Below, piece by piece: positions 1 to 12,714 of a DNA stretch of 64,000 nt. The stretch's first letter is position 1. Every line of letters begins with the position of its first letter. Source of the DNA: Pomphorhynchus laevis (Eukaryota > Acanthocephala > Palaeacanthocephala > Echinorhynchida > Pomphorhynchidae); contig WNNJ02003235.1 in the NCBI GenBank assembly GCA_012934845.2, positions 1-64,000 on the forward strand, read 5' to 3'. A program made the position numbers and the translations under genes. The notes under the pieces are model-generated. The model did not search any database. It saw only the letters and a program-made list of their open reading frames with translations, and was not told where the DNA came from.

Positions 1-2021
1 ATTATATTATATATTTAATATAATATTTTTATAATATAAAAATAGTTAATTAAAAGATTTAACCTCATATCCGACAAGTGAAAGGACAAGTTAAATAACG
101 ATTTTACTAAAAGTGATTTATTTTAAAATCATAAAGGATCGATTGAACACAAAGGATTTTAGGGTGGAATGACTAAAATTGTGGTGGATTTTACCACACC
201 TTACCGACATATGTGGAATGACTCTTTGTCAAGGGGACCAAAGAATAAGCGTACAGACTCAAAACACTAAAGTATTAAATTTTTAATAATGTATGTTTGT
301 AATTGTTTTCGATTGATCGTCTAGCTATCGTATTATATTATATGATTAATCTGTGTTGAGGCCTGAGGTTATATCTTCTGGGCTTTGTGCTAGACCGTAT
401 AATATTATAGTATTAACTATATTTAATGATTTCGATGTTCATTGAAAAATTGAAAGTAATCCGGTTAATAATTTATAAAACTCTACTTTTGTATTGCCGT
501 TGTGATTTAGCTTGTATATACATTTCAATGATATTGATCGTAATTACATGCAAGAAATATTGTCCGATGAATTTATGGAAACTGAAGTTCACACTGATGT
601 GCAGTTGTCAATGACAATTCGGTAATCACATTAACTTTTTAAATTGCAATATGTTTGTTTACATAGCGAGGTCATTGTTCCTATACGAAATGATAAAAAT
701 TCAGATCGTCATAATTTGTTTGACATTAATAGTCAACAATTTCGGTATGTATTTTTGGACTTCAATGATAAAAATTGGATCTAACATTTTAACGTAATAT
801 CTATTAAATTATTTGTCATTTATAAATAAACTTCCATTTTGTATAATTTATCATCTCATATGCCAATAATTTTGTTAGTTATGGAATTCAATATTGTGGT
901 CATTTGAGAACGTGACTGGTGCAATATCTTGACGTTTCATAGCATTCGGTTTAGTTTTAAGCTCAAATATACAACTTGTTTGACAATTTATTTTTTTGTC
1001 GCAATTTTGCGCGGTATTTCGTATGTACCGCTATTACGATTATGCCTTGTTTATCGCCTAAAGAGACTTCAGAGAGCGGACAACTCCTCTGGTGTTGAAA
1101 CCTTTTTTATTTAATATGATATGCGGGAATTGTGTTGAAAACTGTTATTTGTTATCTAATATGATATGCCGGAAGTTTTAAAAATGATGATTTCGAACTC
1201 ACGATTAAGAGTTGCACTGTTTCTATTTCGTTGATGCTTATTTATAATTAATTGATTGATTTTTATATACTTTACGTTCTGCCTAAATTTTACTAAGCAG
1301 CTTCGATGACATTTCGTTTTTATTCGATTTGATTGATTCAATTTTGGAAGCAATATTTCAGTTCTATTCCATTTATGGTAAAACGTTACCATAAATAATT
1401 ACCAGTTATTATTGTTACAATTAATTAATTTGAATTTTTTCCAATTCTTATTAATTTTGACGTTTAATACATTCGAGTATTAAAACATACAAAGGTGTTT
1501 TTAATAAATAATTATAATTGTATTATATAATTATAATTTTTTTAATACAATATTTTTATTTAAAAACTACAATCGCGGTTCATTATTTATTTTATAATCT
1601 CTTCGAGATTATTTTATTTTGCAGTAAAAGTTAATGAAGTTCGAGCTCCTCTCAGACAGAGGCTATCAGACTTTGCTATAACTTATTAATCCCCAGAGGG
1701 TTCTTACTTCTGCATATTTGGTTTTGAGGCTATCAGCCGATTTATATTGAAAATGACTGAAAAAATCTAAGTGATAAAAATATAAGCAACATAAGAAAGA
1801 AAGATAAATCTATACAATCAACCAATCAACGAGCTTATTTTTATCTATCAACAAGCTTTAGAGATCTGCAGCATTTAAATTTGTATAATATATTAATATT
1901 TGTAATATTTTTTATTATATAATATATAATATAAGATACTCATAATATAATTATATATAATATAATTAAATATTATAATTATATTAAATATTATAGTTAT
2001 TATAATTAGTTTAAATATAAT
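1..2021. other. AT-rich stretch, no gene recognised
   Basis: I see no exon, RNA gene or recognisable element here. Short open frames (for example 426-614 and 929-1114) read as low-complexity hydrophobic peptides without family signals. The stretch may be a large 5' intron of the Spindle-E-like gene that begins to be readable at 3614, because that gene lacks its helicase part in this window. Confidence 0.5.
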
Positions 2022-2027
2022 TAAATT

Positions 2028-3150
2028 GTATTTGATTGCATCTGTGAGCCGAAAATTTTTTTTTCTAAGAAAAAAAAGTAATATACAGAAATGTATATCT
2101 TCACCACTGGAGCAGCCAGCTTAGTGGATGTTGCGTTGAATCACGATACAGACGTCCTGAGTTCAAATCCGATCAGCATCAGTCAACGGAGAAAGCAGAT
2201 AATAAGGGTCGAAACGTGAAATGTAGGTCTGGGTCAGCAGCTGATGAGACCCACCCAGACTGATTAGTAGCGTCCTGCTGTATCAAAAATAAGATCAATA
2301 CCTGTGAGGATAATATCGTGCCACAATCGGAAAAATTTCGGCTCACAGATGCAATCAAATACAATTAAAAACTATCATTGCAAGTGGCAGCATGAAAAAC
2401 GGGTGATCCGGCTAGCGGATCACACACATCGGGTAGGTTTCTAATAGATCGTTAGAATACGATCCCCTACCAAAAGTAATATACAGAAATGTATATCTTC
2501 ACCACTGGAGCAGCCAGCTTAGTGGATGTTGCGTTGAATCACGATACAGACGTCCTGAGTTCAAATCCGATCAGCATCAGTCAACGGAGAAAGCAGATAA
2601 TAAGGGTCGAAACGTGAAATGTAGGTCTGGGTCAGCAGCTGATGAGACCCACCCAGACTGATTAGTAGCGTCCTGCTGTATCAAAAATAAGATCAATACA
2701 TGTGAGGATAATATCGTGCCACAATCGGAAAAATTTCGGCTCACAGATGCAATCAAATACAATTAAAAACTATCATTGCAAGTGGCAGCATGAAAAACGG
2801 GTGATCCGGCTAGCGGATCACACACATCGGGTAGGTTTCTAATAGATCGTTAGAATACGATCCCCTACCAAAAGTAATATACAGAAATGTATATCTTCAC
2901 CACTGGAGCAGCCAGCTTAGTGGATGTTGCGTTGAATCACGATACAGACGTCCTGAGTTCAAATCCGATCAGCATCAGTCAACGGAGAAAGCAGATAATA
3001 AGGGTCGAAACGTGAAATGTAGGTCTGGGTCAGCAGCTGATGAGACCCACCCAGACTGATTAGTAGCGTCCTGCTGTATCAAAAATAAGATCAATACCTG
3101 TGAGGATAATATCGTGCCACAATCGGAAAAATTTCAGCTCACAGAGCTGA
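2028..3150 (+). repeat. Tandem array of a 398-bp SINE/retrozyme-like unit (about 2.7 copies)
   Basis: The same block recurs with a 398-bp step: the core motif CTGATGAG lies at 2241, 2639 and 3037, and the copies are almost identical, so the array is young. Each unit starts with a tRNA-like head: a box A-like AGCTTAGTGG near 2120 and a box B-like GAGTTCAAATCC near 2159. A hammerhead-like core follows (separate entry), then a tail ending in GGCTCACAGATGCAATCAAA. An inverted copy of that tail (about 2028-2054) stands directly before unit 1. The last unit stops at about 3150 in a small hairpin made from the same tail. Tandem arrangement plus a ribozyme motif suggests an animal retrozyme; a tRNA-derived SINE is the alternative. 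Confidence 0.7.
2235..2280 (+). ncRNA. Hammerhead-ribozyme-like core, array 1 (also at 2633-2678 and 3031-3076)
   Basis: Stem I is formed by CAGCAG (2235-2240) and CTGCTG (2275-2280), six perfect pairs. The first strand carries the core CTGATGAG directly after it, and GTC, the usual cleavage triplet, stands directly before the second strand. This is the type I hammerhead order with a very short stem III. The second core strand reads GATT where a working ribozyme needs GAAA, so these copies are probably inactive. The related copies in array 2 (30115-30160 and 30506-30551) have GAAG and GAAA at this place. Confidence 0.5.
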
Positions 3151-3613
3151 AATATATTTTAATTATATATAATATAATTTAATATTATAATTATATGATA
3201 GTTATATTATAGTTATATTATAGTTATTATAATTAATTTAAATATTATAATTAGATTATAATATATTATATCAGGTTTTGTAATAATTATATAATTAATT
3301 AATATTTTGTTTATAAACATGGAACTAAGTTTATTTCATATGAATTAAAACATACAAAAATGTTTGTATTCTTTAATATAAAAATTTTATATGTTTTATA
3401 TCATTTTGTATGTTTTTTAATACATTCAAAATGTATTGAAACATACATTTCATACAAGGTTTATCTTTTTATCTTACACTAAACTCAATAAATGCTTATA
3501 CACAGATAGTTTTTAGTCTTTACTATTGATTTTTTTATATGATATTTTTTATGCTTTTTGTTGATGGATATTTTTTATTCATTTATCAATTTTCTTTAAC
3601 ATTTGTCTTTCAG

Positions 3614-6600
3614 TAAATTTTACGTTGATCGAAACATTCGAATAAAAGGTAGGCATATGGCAAGTTATGGGATGTTTACCGCGACAGTTATCTCATCGAG
3701 TTGTCCGCAATGGGATGTCGGCGAAGTATTGTCTTATTTCTTATAATTTTATTATATTTGTAATTTAGCGAATTGAATGTAAACTATGTGGGATTAAGGC
3801 ACCGAATGAAGAAGATCTTTGTTCTCAGGGAATCGAAGCTATGAAAGAGTGCATTATTGATAAAATAGTCGAGGCTGAGGTGAGTTGCGCGTTTTAATTA
3901 ACTTATTTGTTACCATCAGGCAAAATATTAACAAAATATTTATAAAACGAAAAATAATTACGTTTGTTGATTTTGGAATTTCAAATTTTTAATAATTATA
4001 TTTTAATTATAATTGTATATTTCAAATTATATAATATACAAATCCTTACTATTTTTCATTTGATAGTTAAAAAGATGTTTATAAATAATTTTGTTTTGAT
4101 TTTAATTTTAGCAAATACAATTGTGTTGTTCTCATATTTACTAATCAGTAAAGATTATCAGTCAATAATTATCAAACTTGCTTTAATTAATTAATAAAAT
4201 TGCTTAAACATAAATTCAATTTTTAATATTTTTCTTTCACTTAGATAATTACTACAGTCGGAAGCATCCATTTTGTTGATATTAAATTTGGTGGTCAGCG
4301 TTTGTCCGATTGTTTGGTTGCTGGTGGAATTGCTGATTTTGACACACACTGCGTAAGTAATATAGAATTTATAAACAAAGTCTTTTATTTCGATTAGTGC
4401 ACAGAAAGCACTAATTCAACTAATAATATATTTTGATGTAGATGATAACACCATTATTAGTTTAAATGTTATCCTACATCATTTCAACATTAGGAAAATG
4501 AAAGAATTTTCTCAATAAAGACCATGACATTTTCATTTGAAACATTAGAAAAGTACTTATTAAAGTCACGCATTTTGTTTTGAGGCGGTAAAATGGCGTG
4601 TCACTTATTTGTTAACGAGGCATCTAAATGATTTGTTAATGAGCAGACAATCTAAAAGCACACATCAAGGTTTTCACACACTTGTTGCAATCTAAAATTT
4701 TGATAATTAATAAAATTAGCAGTGATTGAGGATTAGCAGTTAGAATGTAAAACTCTTAAATTAAGCTGTTAAAGGAGTTTATTAATCCTAAATTAGGCTG
4801 ATTTTTGTAAAATTTTATTAAGGTTGATTTAATCGTGTTAATATCGTATTATTAAGTATCAATATTATAAATATCAAAATGATAACGATATAACGTAATA
4901 TTATAGCATATTAACGAATTCCTTGATAAAGGAAGTCTGCCCATTCCTTAATAAATGGGCATACTTATATAAAATTATAATAAAGTTAGATATTAATATA
5001 TCATTGAGTGATGAATAGTTTTTACGTAAAATATGAGTTTTCTAGCAAATAAAATGCATTTATAACGAATTATTAAATAGTAATAACTGGGCAGACCTTT
5101 ATATTTATATCCCCGTCAGGGAGTAGTAAATAAATGCCTACAGATAAAAAGTATGAATTGTTATCTACAGATAACGAAAATTTCATTTGATTTTTCTTAT
5201 TAATAAGAAATTTTTCTTATTAATATATATATTTTCTAACATATTTTAGATATCTCGTTCATTTACTAATCTTGGACGGATGAGGAGTCCACTTCGTACT
5301 ATATTAAGAGGAATCACTAGCATTACAAGAGGATACACCGCAAACATTAATTCAAATGATGTAAATGGTCATATGCTTGATCTCTTCCCTAAGGTATTTT
5401 AATAAAATAAAATGCCGATTTAAATAAATATTATTGAATTTTAAATCATAACTAAGCACATTTGTTACAAACGAATAATATGTAAATAAGTAATTTATAA
5501 TATTAACCACTAATAATGACAATTTTTAATTATTGATAAACAATAAATCATCATTAAACATGATAAATAGTTTAAATTTAATATTTAATATTCAGTCGGC
5601 ATTACAAAAATCGATAAAAAAATAAAATGAATAATTAAATTTTAACTTTAAAAATCAAACAATTATTTAATATTCCAATGGAAACTATGCCATCATCAGG
5701 TAAGACTGTGCCAGTTTTCTAAGCTGTAACAATTAACAAAATTGTTACAAGTATTTATATGTTGTGCCTCTGTATTTTCATACTGTGGTCAAAGTTGTAG
5801 CAATATTTTATGATGATGGCAGTTGCCATTGAAATATTGAATAATTGTTTTTTTTTTCGTTTGATTTTCCTTGGTTCCTATAAATCAAAATTTACTAAAT
5901 TCAAGGAAATAGATAGCTTAAATTTTAGCAACTTAAGTGTTGCTGTTTAGAAGATCGTAAAATGCATTACTTTAAATACAGTAAGGTGTTTTGCGAATAT
6001 GAAAAGTTTCCACTTATTCGTTAATCAAATGACATAAAACAGGATTGTTCGTATGGCAATAATTTAAATGTTTTCTGAATCAATTTTTTTGATGAAAAAT
6101 TGTTTTATTCTATCGGAACTCAATTATCCTGAATGATTTAGTATAAAATAACGAACTATAATATTCCATATCGTTCTTTTACGTCTCAAATCATATTTAC
6201 AAACTTATTCTTTATCTTCAGATCCAGCGGAGATTTGCTCAGCAACGCATTGTCCCCATTAATATCAAGATCGGTCAATAAATTTTTGAATTCTTTTCAA
6301 ATTCATCTAAGTATTTAAGTATTAATTTAAAAAGCTGTAACATTGTCAAAGCTGGAACAATGTTTCCTGATGATGGCAGTTGCCATTAAAATATTGAATA
6401 TTCGTTTTCTTGTTTGATTTTTCTTTGTTCTTATAAATTAAAATTTGCTAAATTCAAGGATACAGATAGCTTAAATATCTTTAATTCAATTAATAAAGTT
6501 ATGTTTTACATCATTTAAAGTATCGTTGATAGCTAGTTAGGTTTTACCCACTTAAAATATTTTTTAATATTTTATTTCAATTTTAGTGTATATTCGAAAG

Positions 6601-9600
6601 ACTTGTTGTATCTGCAGAAGTACGTAGAACAGGGAATGATAATTCACTGCAGTTATTCAACACTACCTTGATGCCACCAATTCCAGGACTTTTGTATATA
6701 GTTCTAATGCTCTTCTGCCCAGCAGTGCAAATTCGGTACATATAATCACACGATGTCTGAAGATTTCAATTTGTTCTTAGAACGGACGAGTTTCTATCAC
6801 AACTCGTCGGTATAATTGGTGGTATGGGATGTCAACCAGATACGCAACCATTTTTTCCCGATCACGACTTAGAAGTTGAATTCGATTGTTCAATATCTAA
6901 AAAGGATATTGAAAAGGTATTCGCAAAAAAGCTTGATACAAAACTTTAAAATCATATTTCCATGATTTAAATGTTTTAAATTATTTAAATTAATTTAGTC
7001 AAATAAATTTAACACGAGATTTCGAGAATTGCCAGTCATCAAAACACAAAATTTAGATTTTTATCTAATACAGTCATCAACATACTGTATATATTGTTTA
7101 TTAAAAAATCAAGAATTATAAAAAATCATTAAATTTATACATTTGGTCATTCATGTAGGACCAAATGTGTCAAATTGACTAAATGAATAAGCAAATCTTG
7201 ATTAAGAATATTAATTATAATATTATACAAATATTAATATTTAAATATTTAAATTTTGCAAATTATAATCGATCTAATCTAGTAGATTTAACTGCTAAAG
7301 TAACATTTTAATTTGTGATAATTCAAAACTTAAAAACAACAATTGGTATAGTTAAACAATTTATTTCTTATTAAACAATTCATTCATTTAATCCATTCTT
7401 GAGATTTTAAGCAGAATTTTAAACATTTTGATAAATTAAATCTTGTTCTTTTGTATCAACCCATCATAATCGCAAGCTCATCATGTACATACATAAGTGT
7501 GATGTGCTCTCTCTAATTTTATTTATTTTTTGTTATTAAATAATTTTATTATTTATTTTTTGATTTTTTTATTATATATTTTTTATTTTATTTATATAAT
7601 AAATCACTTATAAGATCAAATTATTATGCAAAATATCTCTATAATTACAGGTAAATCAGATTCGAGAGTTGATGGGTACCATATTAGGAGTTAATTATTC
7701 TATTCAATACTGGAAACTGTCTGCAAATGAAATACAAAAGAAAATTCGTGAACTTCTCTTTAGGTAAGTTTTTAGATACTATTTATGAATTCACTTTTAT
7801 GCTGTTGAACGTGGTCTAATTCAAGAATGATAAAGAATAAAATTATAAATAAAATAAGATATAAAATTTGAAGCAATAACAATCAACTTAATATTTAATA
7901 TAAATAAATATTAAAAAATTTAAATATTAATATTATAAATATTAAATATAAATATTATATAATATTTATAACAATAAATCATTTGAAACCATGGATTTTG
8001 GTATTGTTACTCAATACCAAAAACCATGGACTTTGGTATTGTGATGTTTTGTTCGCTTATTAAATTGTCTTGTTTAAATTCTGGTATAAATCTAAATTTT
8101 AATTTACATTTTTTACAAATTTTTAAACTTTAAATTAGAACTTAATAACTTATTATTAAGTTAAAATATATTTAATAATACAAATTTATTTAAAGTGGCA
8201 AATGCGTACAAGCTGTACGCTTACAAGTCCACAAACAAAAATGAAAAAGTCAAGCAGATAAATTGTTAAAATGGGATCGGATTTGTCGTTTGAAGCACTG
8301 CAGGGAAGTTGATTGGCGTATATGAATGGGCAGATGATTCCACGATAGAAGAGCAGCCACCAAGAAGGAGCGGAGTCCAAAGGAGGTGGAGTAGTTTGGG
8401 ACATGTAAAAGAAGGGAATTACAGGAACGCAAGGAACAGTAAACAGGACGAGAATTATCAAGAAAAGGAAGATTGAGAAATGAAGGGGTATGAAGAGTTA
8501 CAAGGCGGAAAGCAACAATAAGAAGACGAATTTGAACACGACAATAAATTGTAGGCAAATCGAGAGAAGCAAGATGGTAGGATGTATGATCAAAACGACG
8601 AAGACGGAGGAGAATTCGGACAGCTGCGTTGACGATGCGTTGTAGGGGAAGAAGAGTGGATTTAGGTGAGTTGGAAAATAGACTAAGACAATAATCGAGT
8701 CTAGAAAAAAGGAGAGATGATATTAGAGTCATACAAGAAGGGAAATCGATCAATCTACGAACTTGACATAGGTTGCGGAGTATCAAGGTAGATGAGCGTA
8801 CTTTATCTCTAACGAAAGGTTTAAGTGAAAGTCGGTTGTCAAAATAGAAGCCTAGGAAAACGAGATTATCAACGATAGGAAGAATTGTAGAATTTAATGA
8901 TACGGAGGGAGGTTCGAAGCCGAGGCGTCGAGGCAGGATCCACATAATTTTGGATTTAACAGGATTCAGAGAAAGGCGAAGGGAAGAAAGATGATTGGAA
9001 ATTGAGACAAGACAGTCCGAAGCAGAAACACTAAGATCGTGAATACGATAAACAGGTGCATGAGTATAGATGAGAATGTTATCAGCATATTGCATAACAT
9101 GGAAGTTAAATTTATGAGAAATCGAAGACAAATCACCAAGAAGAAGAGAGAAAAGCATAGGGCCTAATACAGAGCCTTGTGGAACACCGGACGGAATGGA
9201 CGAAGGATAGGAGAGAGAAGAGTTAGAATAGACGCGAAATGTACGGTTTGACAGATATGAAGAAAACCATGATACAGTGGGTAAAGAGAAGCCATAATCA
9301 TGACGAAGGCGATGTAGAAGAATCGAGTGATCGACGATGTCAAAAGCAGACGATAGATCAAGAGAAACTATGATACTACATAATTTATGATCGCGCGATA
9401 TGAGTAAGTCGTTATAAACTTTAAGGCATGCATTTTCGGTAGAGTAATTAGAGCGAAAAGCGGCTTGAAGGGAGGAAATAAGTTAGAGGGAAATATATAT
9501 GTATTAACTTGTTTAAGAACGAGACGCTCAATGAGTTTAGAGAGAGTTGGGAGAAGTGAACTAGGACGGTAAGAAGATGGTAGTGAATAGTCGAGAGATT

Positions 9601-11655
9601 GCTTTTCGATGAGAGTACGAACAGTGTCGCATTTCCAGATGGAAGGAAATGTACGGCTACGGATGGACGAGTTGAACAATGTGGTTAGGAAGGGTAAGAT
9701 AGAGGAGCAGATATTTTTAAGCAAGTGAGTGGGAATTGGGTCAGAAGGAGAGGTTTAATTAGGTAATGACAACCGAAGAAACTTCATCAGACGAAACGGG
9801 AAGAAGGTGGAATAGTTCTGGGAGAGAAGTGTTTAAATAGAAAAGTGGGTACAAGGGGGTATGGGTAGTAGGGAAAGTAAATTAGATAGCTTAGTTTGTA
9901 GATAAGAAGAAAATTCATCAGGATTTATATTACAAGGGGTAGATGATCGTGAAAGAATTGAGTTTAAGATTTTCCAATGAGATTTAGAGTTGGAAGATGA
10001 CTCGAGTTGATTTCGCCAAAAGAGAGTACGTTTAGTACGTATAAGAATGAGATATGAATAGCGTAGAGGAAAGTAGGTATCACGGAGATTTAGAGTGAGT
10101 GAGTTGGGAGAACGTTTAAGAAAGCGATTATACACACGAAAAGAGTGACGGAGTCGACGCTTAGAAATACTACAATCAGAATAGGTCATAATAACTTTTA
10201 AATGTATAATTTAATAATATTTTAATGTTTCCAATTTAATATGATTAAAATTCTAAAATCCCGACTTTATCTTAATTCCAATTTTAAATTTTTGCTTGAC
10301 AATTTTCAACAAATTCAACTAACGAATATCACGATCTGTATATACGTTATACTATCGACTTTCACAATTATACAATTTCAGAAAGTTTTATAAAGTTGTT
10401 CAACATATTTTTTCTTAATTTATTTGTTTTTATTTCTTTTGATTTATCAAAAGAAATAAATAATGCATAATAATTAACGCATTTGTACTGTATATCCTGA
10501 TGTTTTTTCTTTTATTAGTCAATTCTTGTCAATAGTTTATTTCACAATGTAATTGACCGTACTAATTATTAACTTTTTAACATTTCTGATAAAATTACAA
10601 ATATGTGCACGAAGTTTGATTTAAGCTGTTGGATTTAACTCAAATCCGTTTACAATTAAAATCATTTCTACTGAAGTAGAAATTGCAAAAACAATGTTTT
10701 CGTCGTAGTAGGTGATTAATGTAAATTACTACCACAAAGCTGTTTTGCAGAAAACACTTTTAAATACGGTATTGATTATTATAAATAAAATTTAAGAAAT
10801 AAAATAAAAAAATTTGAATATTAATCTTTTTAAGACATCAGTGACTGTGTTATTTAAAATGTAAATGATCTTTAAACTAAATTAGGTTTAAAAAAATAAA
10901 AATAAAAAGTGAATAAAAATCAAATTTGACGCTTTGTATTGATTCTTGTATAAAAATCTATTATTATATTATTACTAATCTATTATTAATCTATTATTAA
11001 ATCTATAAATAGATATTTTTTGAAACTGTAAAATTGCTATATTAATTTCAATAAATATTTAAAATTTAATTTTTCAATATTTTAATTTTTTTAATTTTTA
11101 ATTTAAAATGCTTATGCTTTTTGTTTTTTAAAATAAGAAAATCTAAAAATTTCTTATTGTCAATAATTGATTTTATATTCGTCTTTGAATTGTAAATGTT
11201 TTGTGTAGCTTACTCGTTGAACGAAAAAGGCCCTATAGACGACCGCTAGATTACTCTATGGACCCGTATGCATGGGCACAAGTAAGATCTTTTATTTTAC
11301 ATTTGATATTGAGTGTTTAAAATTTCAGTACGCATCTGGTGCCTGTTGTGGCTTATTTATTGCTCATAGATTACCAAAAATTAATTCACGTCCGTTGCTT
11401 GACGTCAACTATGTCAGATGCTTATTACGCAAAGAACGTGAACTTCGAGACGATTCAAAATCGTAGGTTATATTTGTCAAGTTTCAATTGCTCATATGAA
11501 ATTGATTGTTTAGAATGAAAGGATTTGAGTCAGCATACTGTTATCTCTGTGATATGTTGTTGCCGTCGAAAGGCCACGTGATTAATCACTTTCGTACGGA
11601 CATGCATAGAAGCAATATTGACGTTATACAAATGCAATCTGAACAAATAAGATAG
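3614..11655 (+). CDS. Spindle-E/TDRD9-type piRNA-pathway RNA helicase, C-terminal part, ten exons
   Basis: Exons: 3614-3725, 3769-3879, 4245-4352, 5250-5393, 6587-6735, 6781-6916, 7651-7763, 11209-11281, 11329-11462, 11514-11655. All are GT-AG and phase-consistent, giving about 406 residues. Exons 1-3 form an extended Tudor domain (KFYVDRNIRIK, IECKLCGIK, then GQRLSDCLVAGGIADF). Exons 4-5 carry the family signature ERLVVSAEV and TTLMPPIPGLLYIVLMLFCP, followed by FFPDHDLEVEFD in exon 6. The last exon holds a C2H2 finger (C-x2-C-x12-H-x5-H). Spindle-E/TDRD9 proteins are germ-cell DExH helicases with a Tudor domain that act in piRNA production and transposon silencing. The DExH helicase part is not visible here and probably lies left of the window. 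Intron 7 (3.4 kb) holds an antisense LINE. The family call rests on remembered motifs, so the exact orthologue is less sure than the exon structure. Confidence 0.75.
5650..5866. mobile_element. MITE-like fold-back element in a Spindle-E intron
   Basis: The left arm (5650-5698, ending CCATCATCA) is an imperfect inverted copy of the right arm (5811-5866, starting TGATGATGGCAGTTGCCATT). The pair folds into a long hairpin with a loop of about 110 bases and no coding capacity. This fits a miniature inverted-repeat element. I did not find a clear target-site duplication. Confidence 0.55.
6330..6477 (+). repeat. Second, partial copy of the MITE-like sequence
   Basis: Direct repeat of about 5775-5935, including TGATGATGGCAGTTGCCATT at 6368. 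It matches the right arm and the flank beyond it and lacks the inverted left arm. It is diverged from the first copy at several places. Confidence 0.55.
8170..10195 (-). mobile_element. L2/CR1-like LINE, 5'-truncated, subfamily A
   Basis: On the minus strand, 10189 down to 8250 reads as the reverse-transcriptase part of a LINE. It has a pre-RT region (SHWKILNSILSR), the palm motif QYADNILIY (family norm YADD), the thumb KSKIMWILP, LVFLGFYFDNRLSLKP, and the L2/CR1-type tail NAAVRILLRLRRFDHTSYHL then SWNHLPIHIRQS. The reading passes between frames at about three places, so the copy is dead. The endonuclease is missing. The 3' end holds a conserved hairpin at 8195-8232. It sits antisense in intron 7 of the Spindle-E-like gene. 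Confidence 0.85.
8195..8232 (-). other. Conserved 3' hairpin of the L2-like LINE (copy 1)
   Basis: The outer arms GTGG/CCAC and inner arms GCGTAC/GTACGC fold into a two-part stem at the 3' end of the element. The copies at 17302 and 40297 keep the pairing with different bases, so the fold is probably what the element's reverse transcriptase recognises. Confidence 0.65.
10200..11208. other. Intron sequence, no element recognised
   Basis: Remainder of Spindle-E intron 7: AT-rich sequence with simple A/T runs. I see nothing else in it. Confidence 0.5.
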
Positions 11656-12178
11656 TAGCATTTATTGTACAAACAAACCCCTTCTAATTGTTACATTTTC
11701 ATTCGTGCGAATTCCTTTACGTTAGGATTGGAATTAACTCTTAATAAATTTTGGTTGGAAATTTATAATTTCAACCGTTAAAATACATTTATAGCTCTAC
11801 ATTAGACAAATTAGTTGCGCAATCTATAATGGAAGAGTATATTCCAATGAGTTAATGGAAAATACATGGACTGCACCATCTACAAGAATGTAGTTGTGAT
11901 TAGGGATTAAAATATTCTGTGATGATGCGGTAATCGTGTTGTTCGAAAGTTGAGATAGAAAAGAACGGGCTAATAGTTGATCGTGATTCATGCATTATGA
12001 GGCAATACAGTTTTAGCTTTTATTGACTAAGCCATAATGTTTTAACGTAATAATATGTTTTTACTAATTTTAAAAAAAGACTTTAGTAAAATATTACATA
12101 TTGCCTAAAAGTAGCTTATAGACTGCAGAACTAGTGAAGACAATCGTGCAGCTTGAACACACATATCATGACTAAGTG

Positions 12179-12250
<72 letters not shown>

Positions 12251-12714
12251 TCAGTTTTAAAAGTTTCGTTTTTGGGCTTAGATGCAAGCATTCCAAGATT
12301 AGTAATTCCACAAAGTACATTTGTTTCTTTTTAATTTGGAACATTGATATAACATTTAGATGATTGTTCAAACGGTTGTTAGATCAATACTTAAATTGAT
12401 CTGATGCTATTATGTTCTTTTCAAACGATCTATCTTCTTAGAAGCAATATGTTTCATCAATACTTAACCCCAATATGTTTCATTAAACAAAATATTTACT
12501 ATAAAGTCATGTTAAATGTCCTATAAAGTCTGATACATTTAAAATGTGCACTATATCTTTAAAGGCCATCACACTATTTGTTAGTGTTAAACAATAGTAT
12601 TCATTGTTACGGTTTGTTTTCCCTTTCTTCTAAATCTTCACCTCATTATCTATAACCATATCTGCTAACTCTAAAGACATATTGAGGTTAAGAATATAAT
12701 GAATTTAAGTAAGT
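11656..12714. other. Intergenic, with a (TA)n microsatellite
   Basis: This is the 3' flank of the Spindle-E-like gene. The only structure seen is an uninterrupted TA dinucleotide run of about 68 bp (12182-12248). The open frame crossing it on the minus strand is low complexity and not a gene. Confidence 0.7.

Noticed and set aside
2179-2762. Two identical 61-codon minus-strand frames
   Set aside because: They are antisense readings of the 398-bp tandem unit, not a duplicated gene.
6232-6285. Possible extra Spindle-E exon reading IQRRFAQQRIVPINIKIGQ
   Set aside because: Exon 5 (6587) joins exon 4 (5393) in phase with family-like sequence, and this segment ends in a stop without a usable donor.
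12105-12371. Minus-strand 88-codon frame
   Set aside because: Its middle is an Ile-Tyr run from the (TA)n microsatellite.
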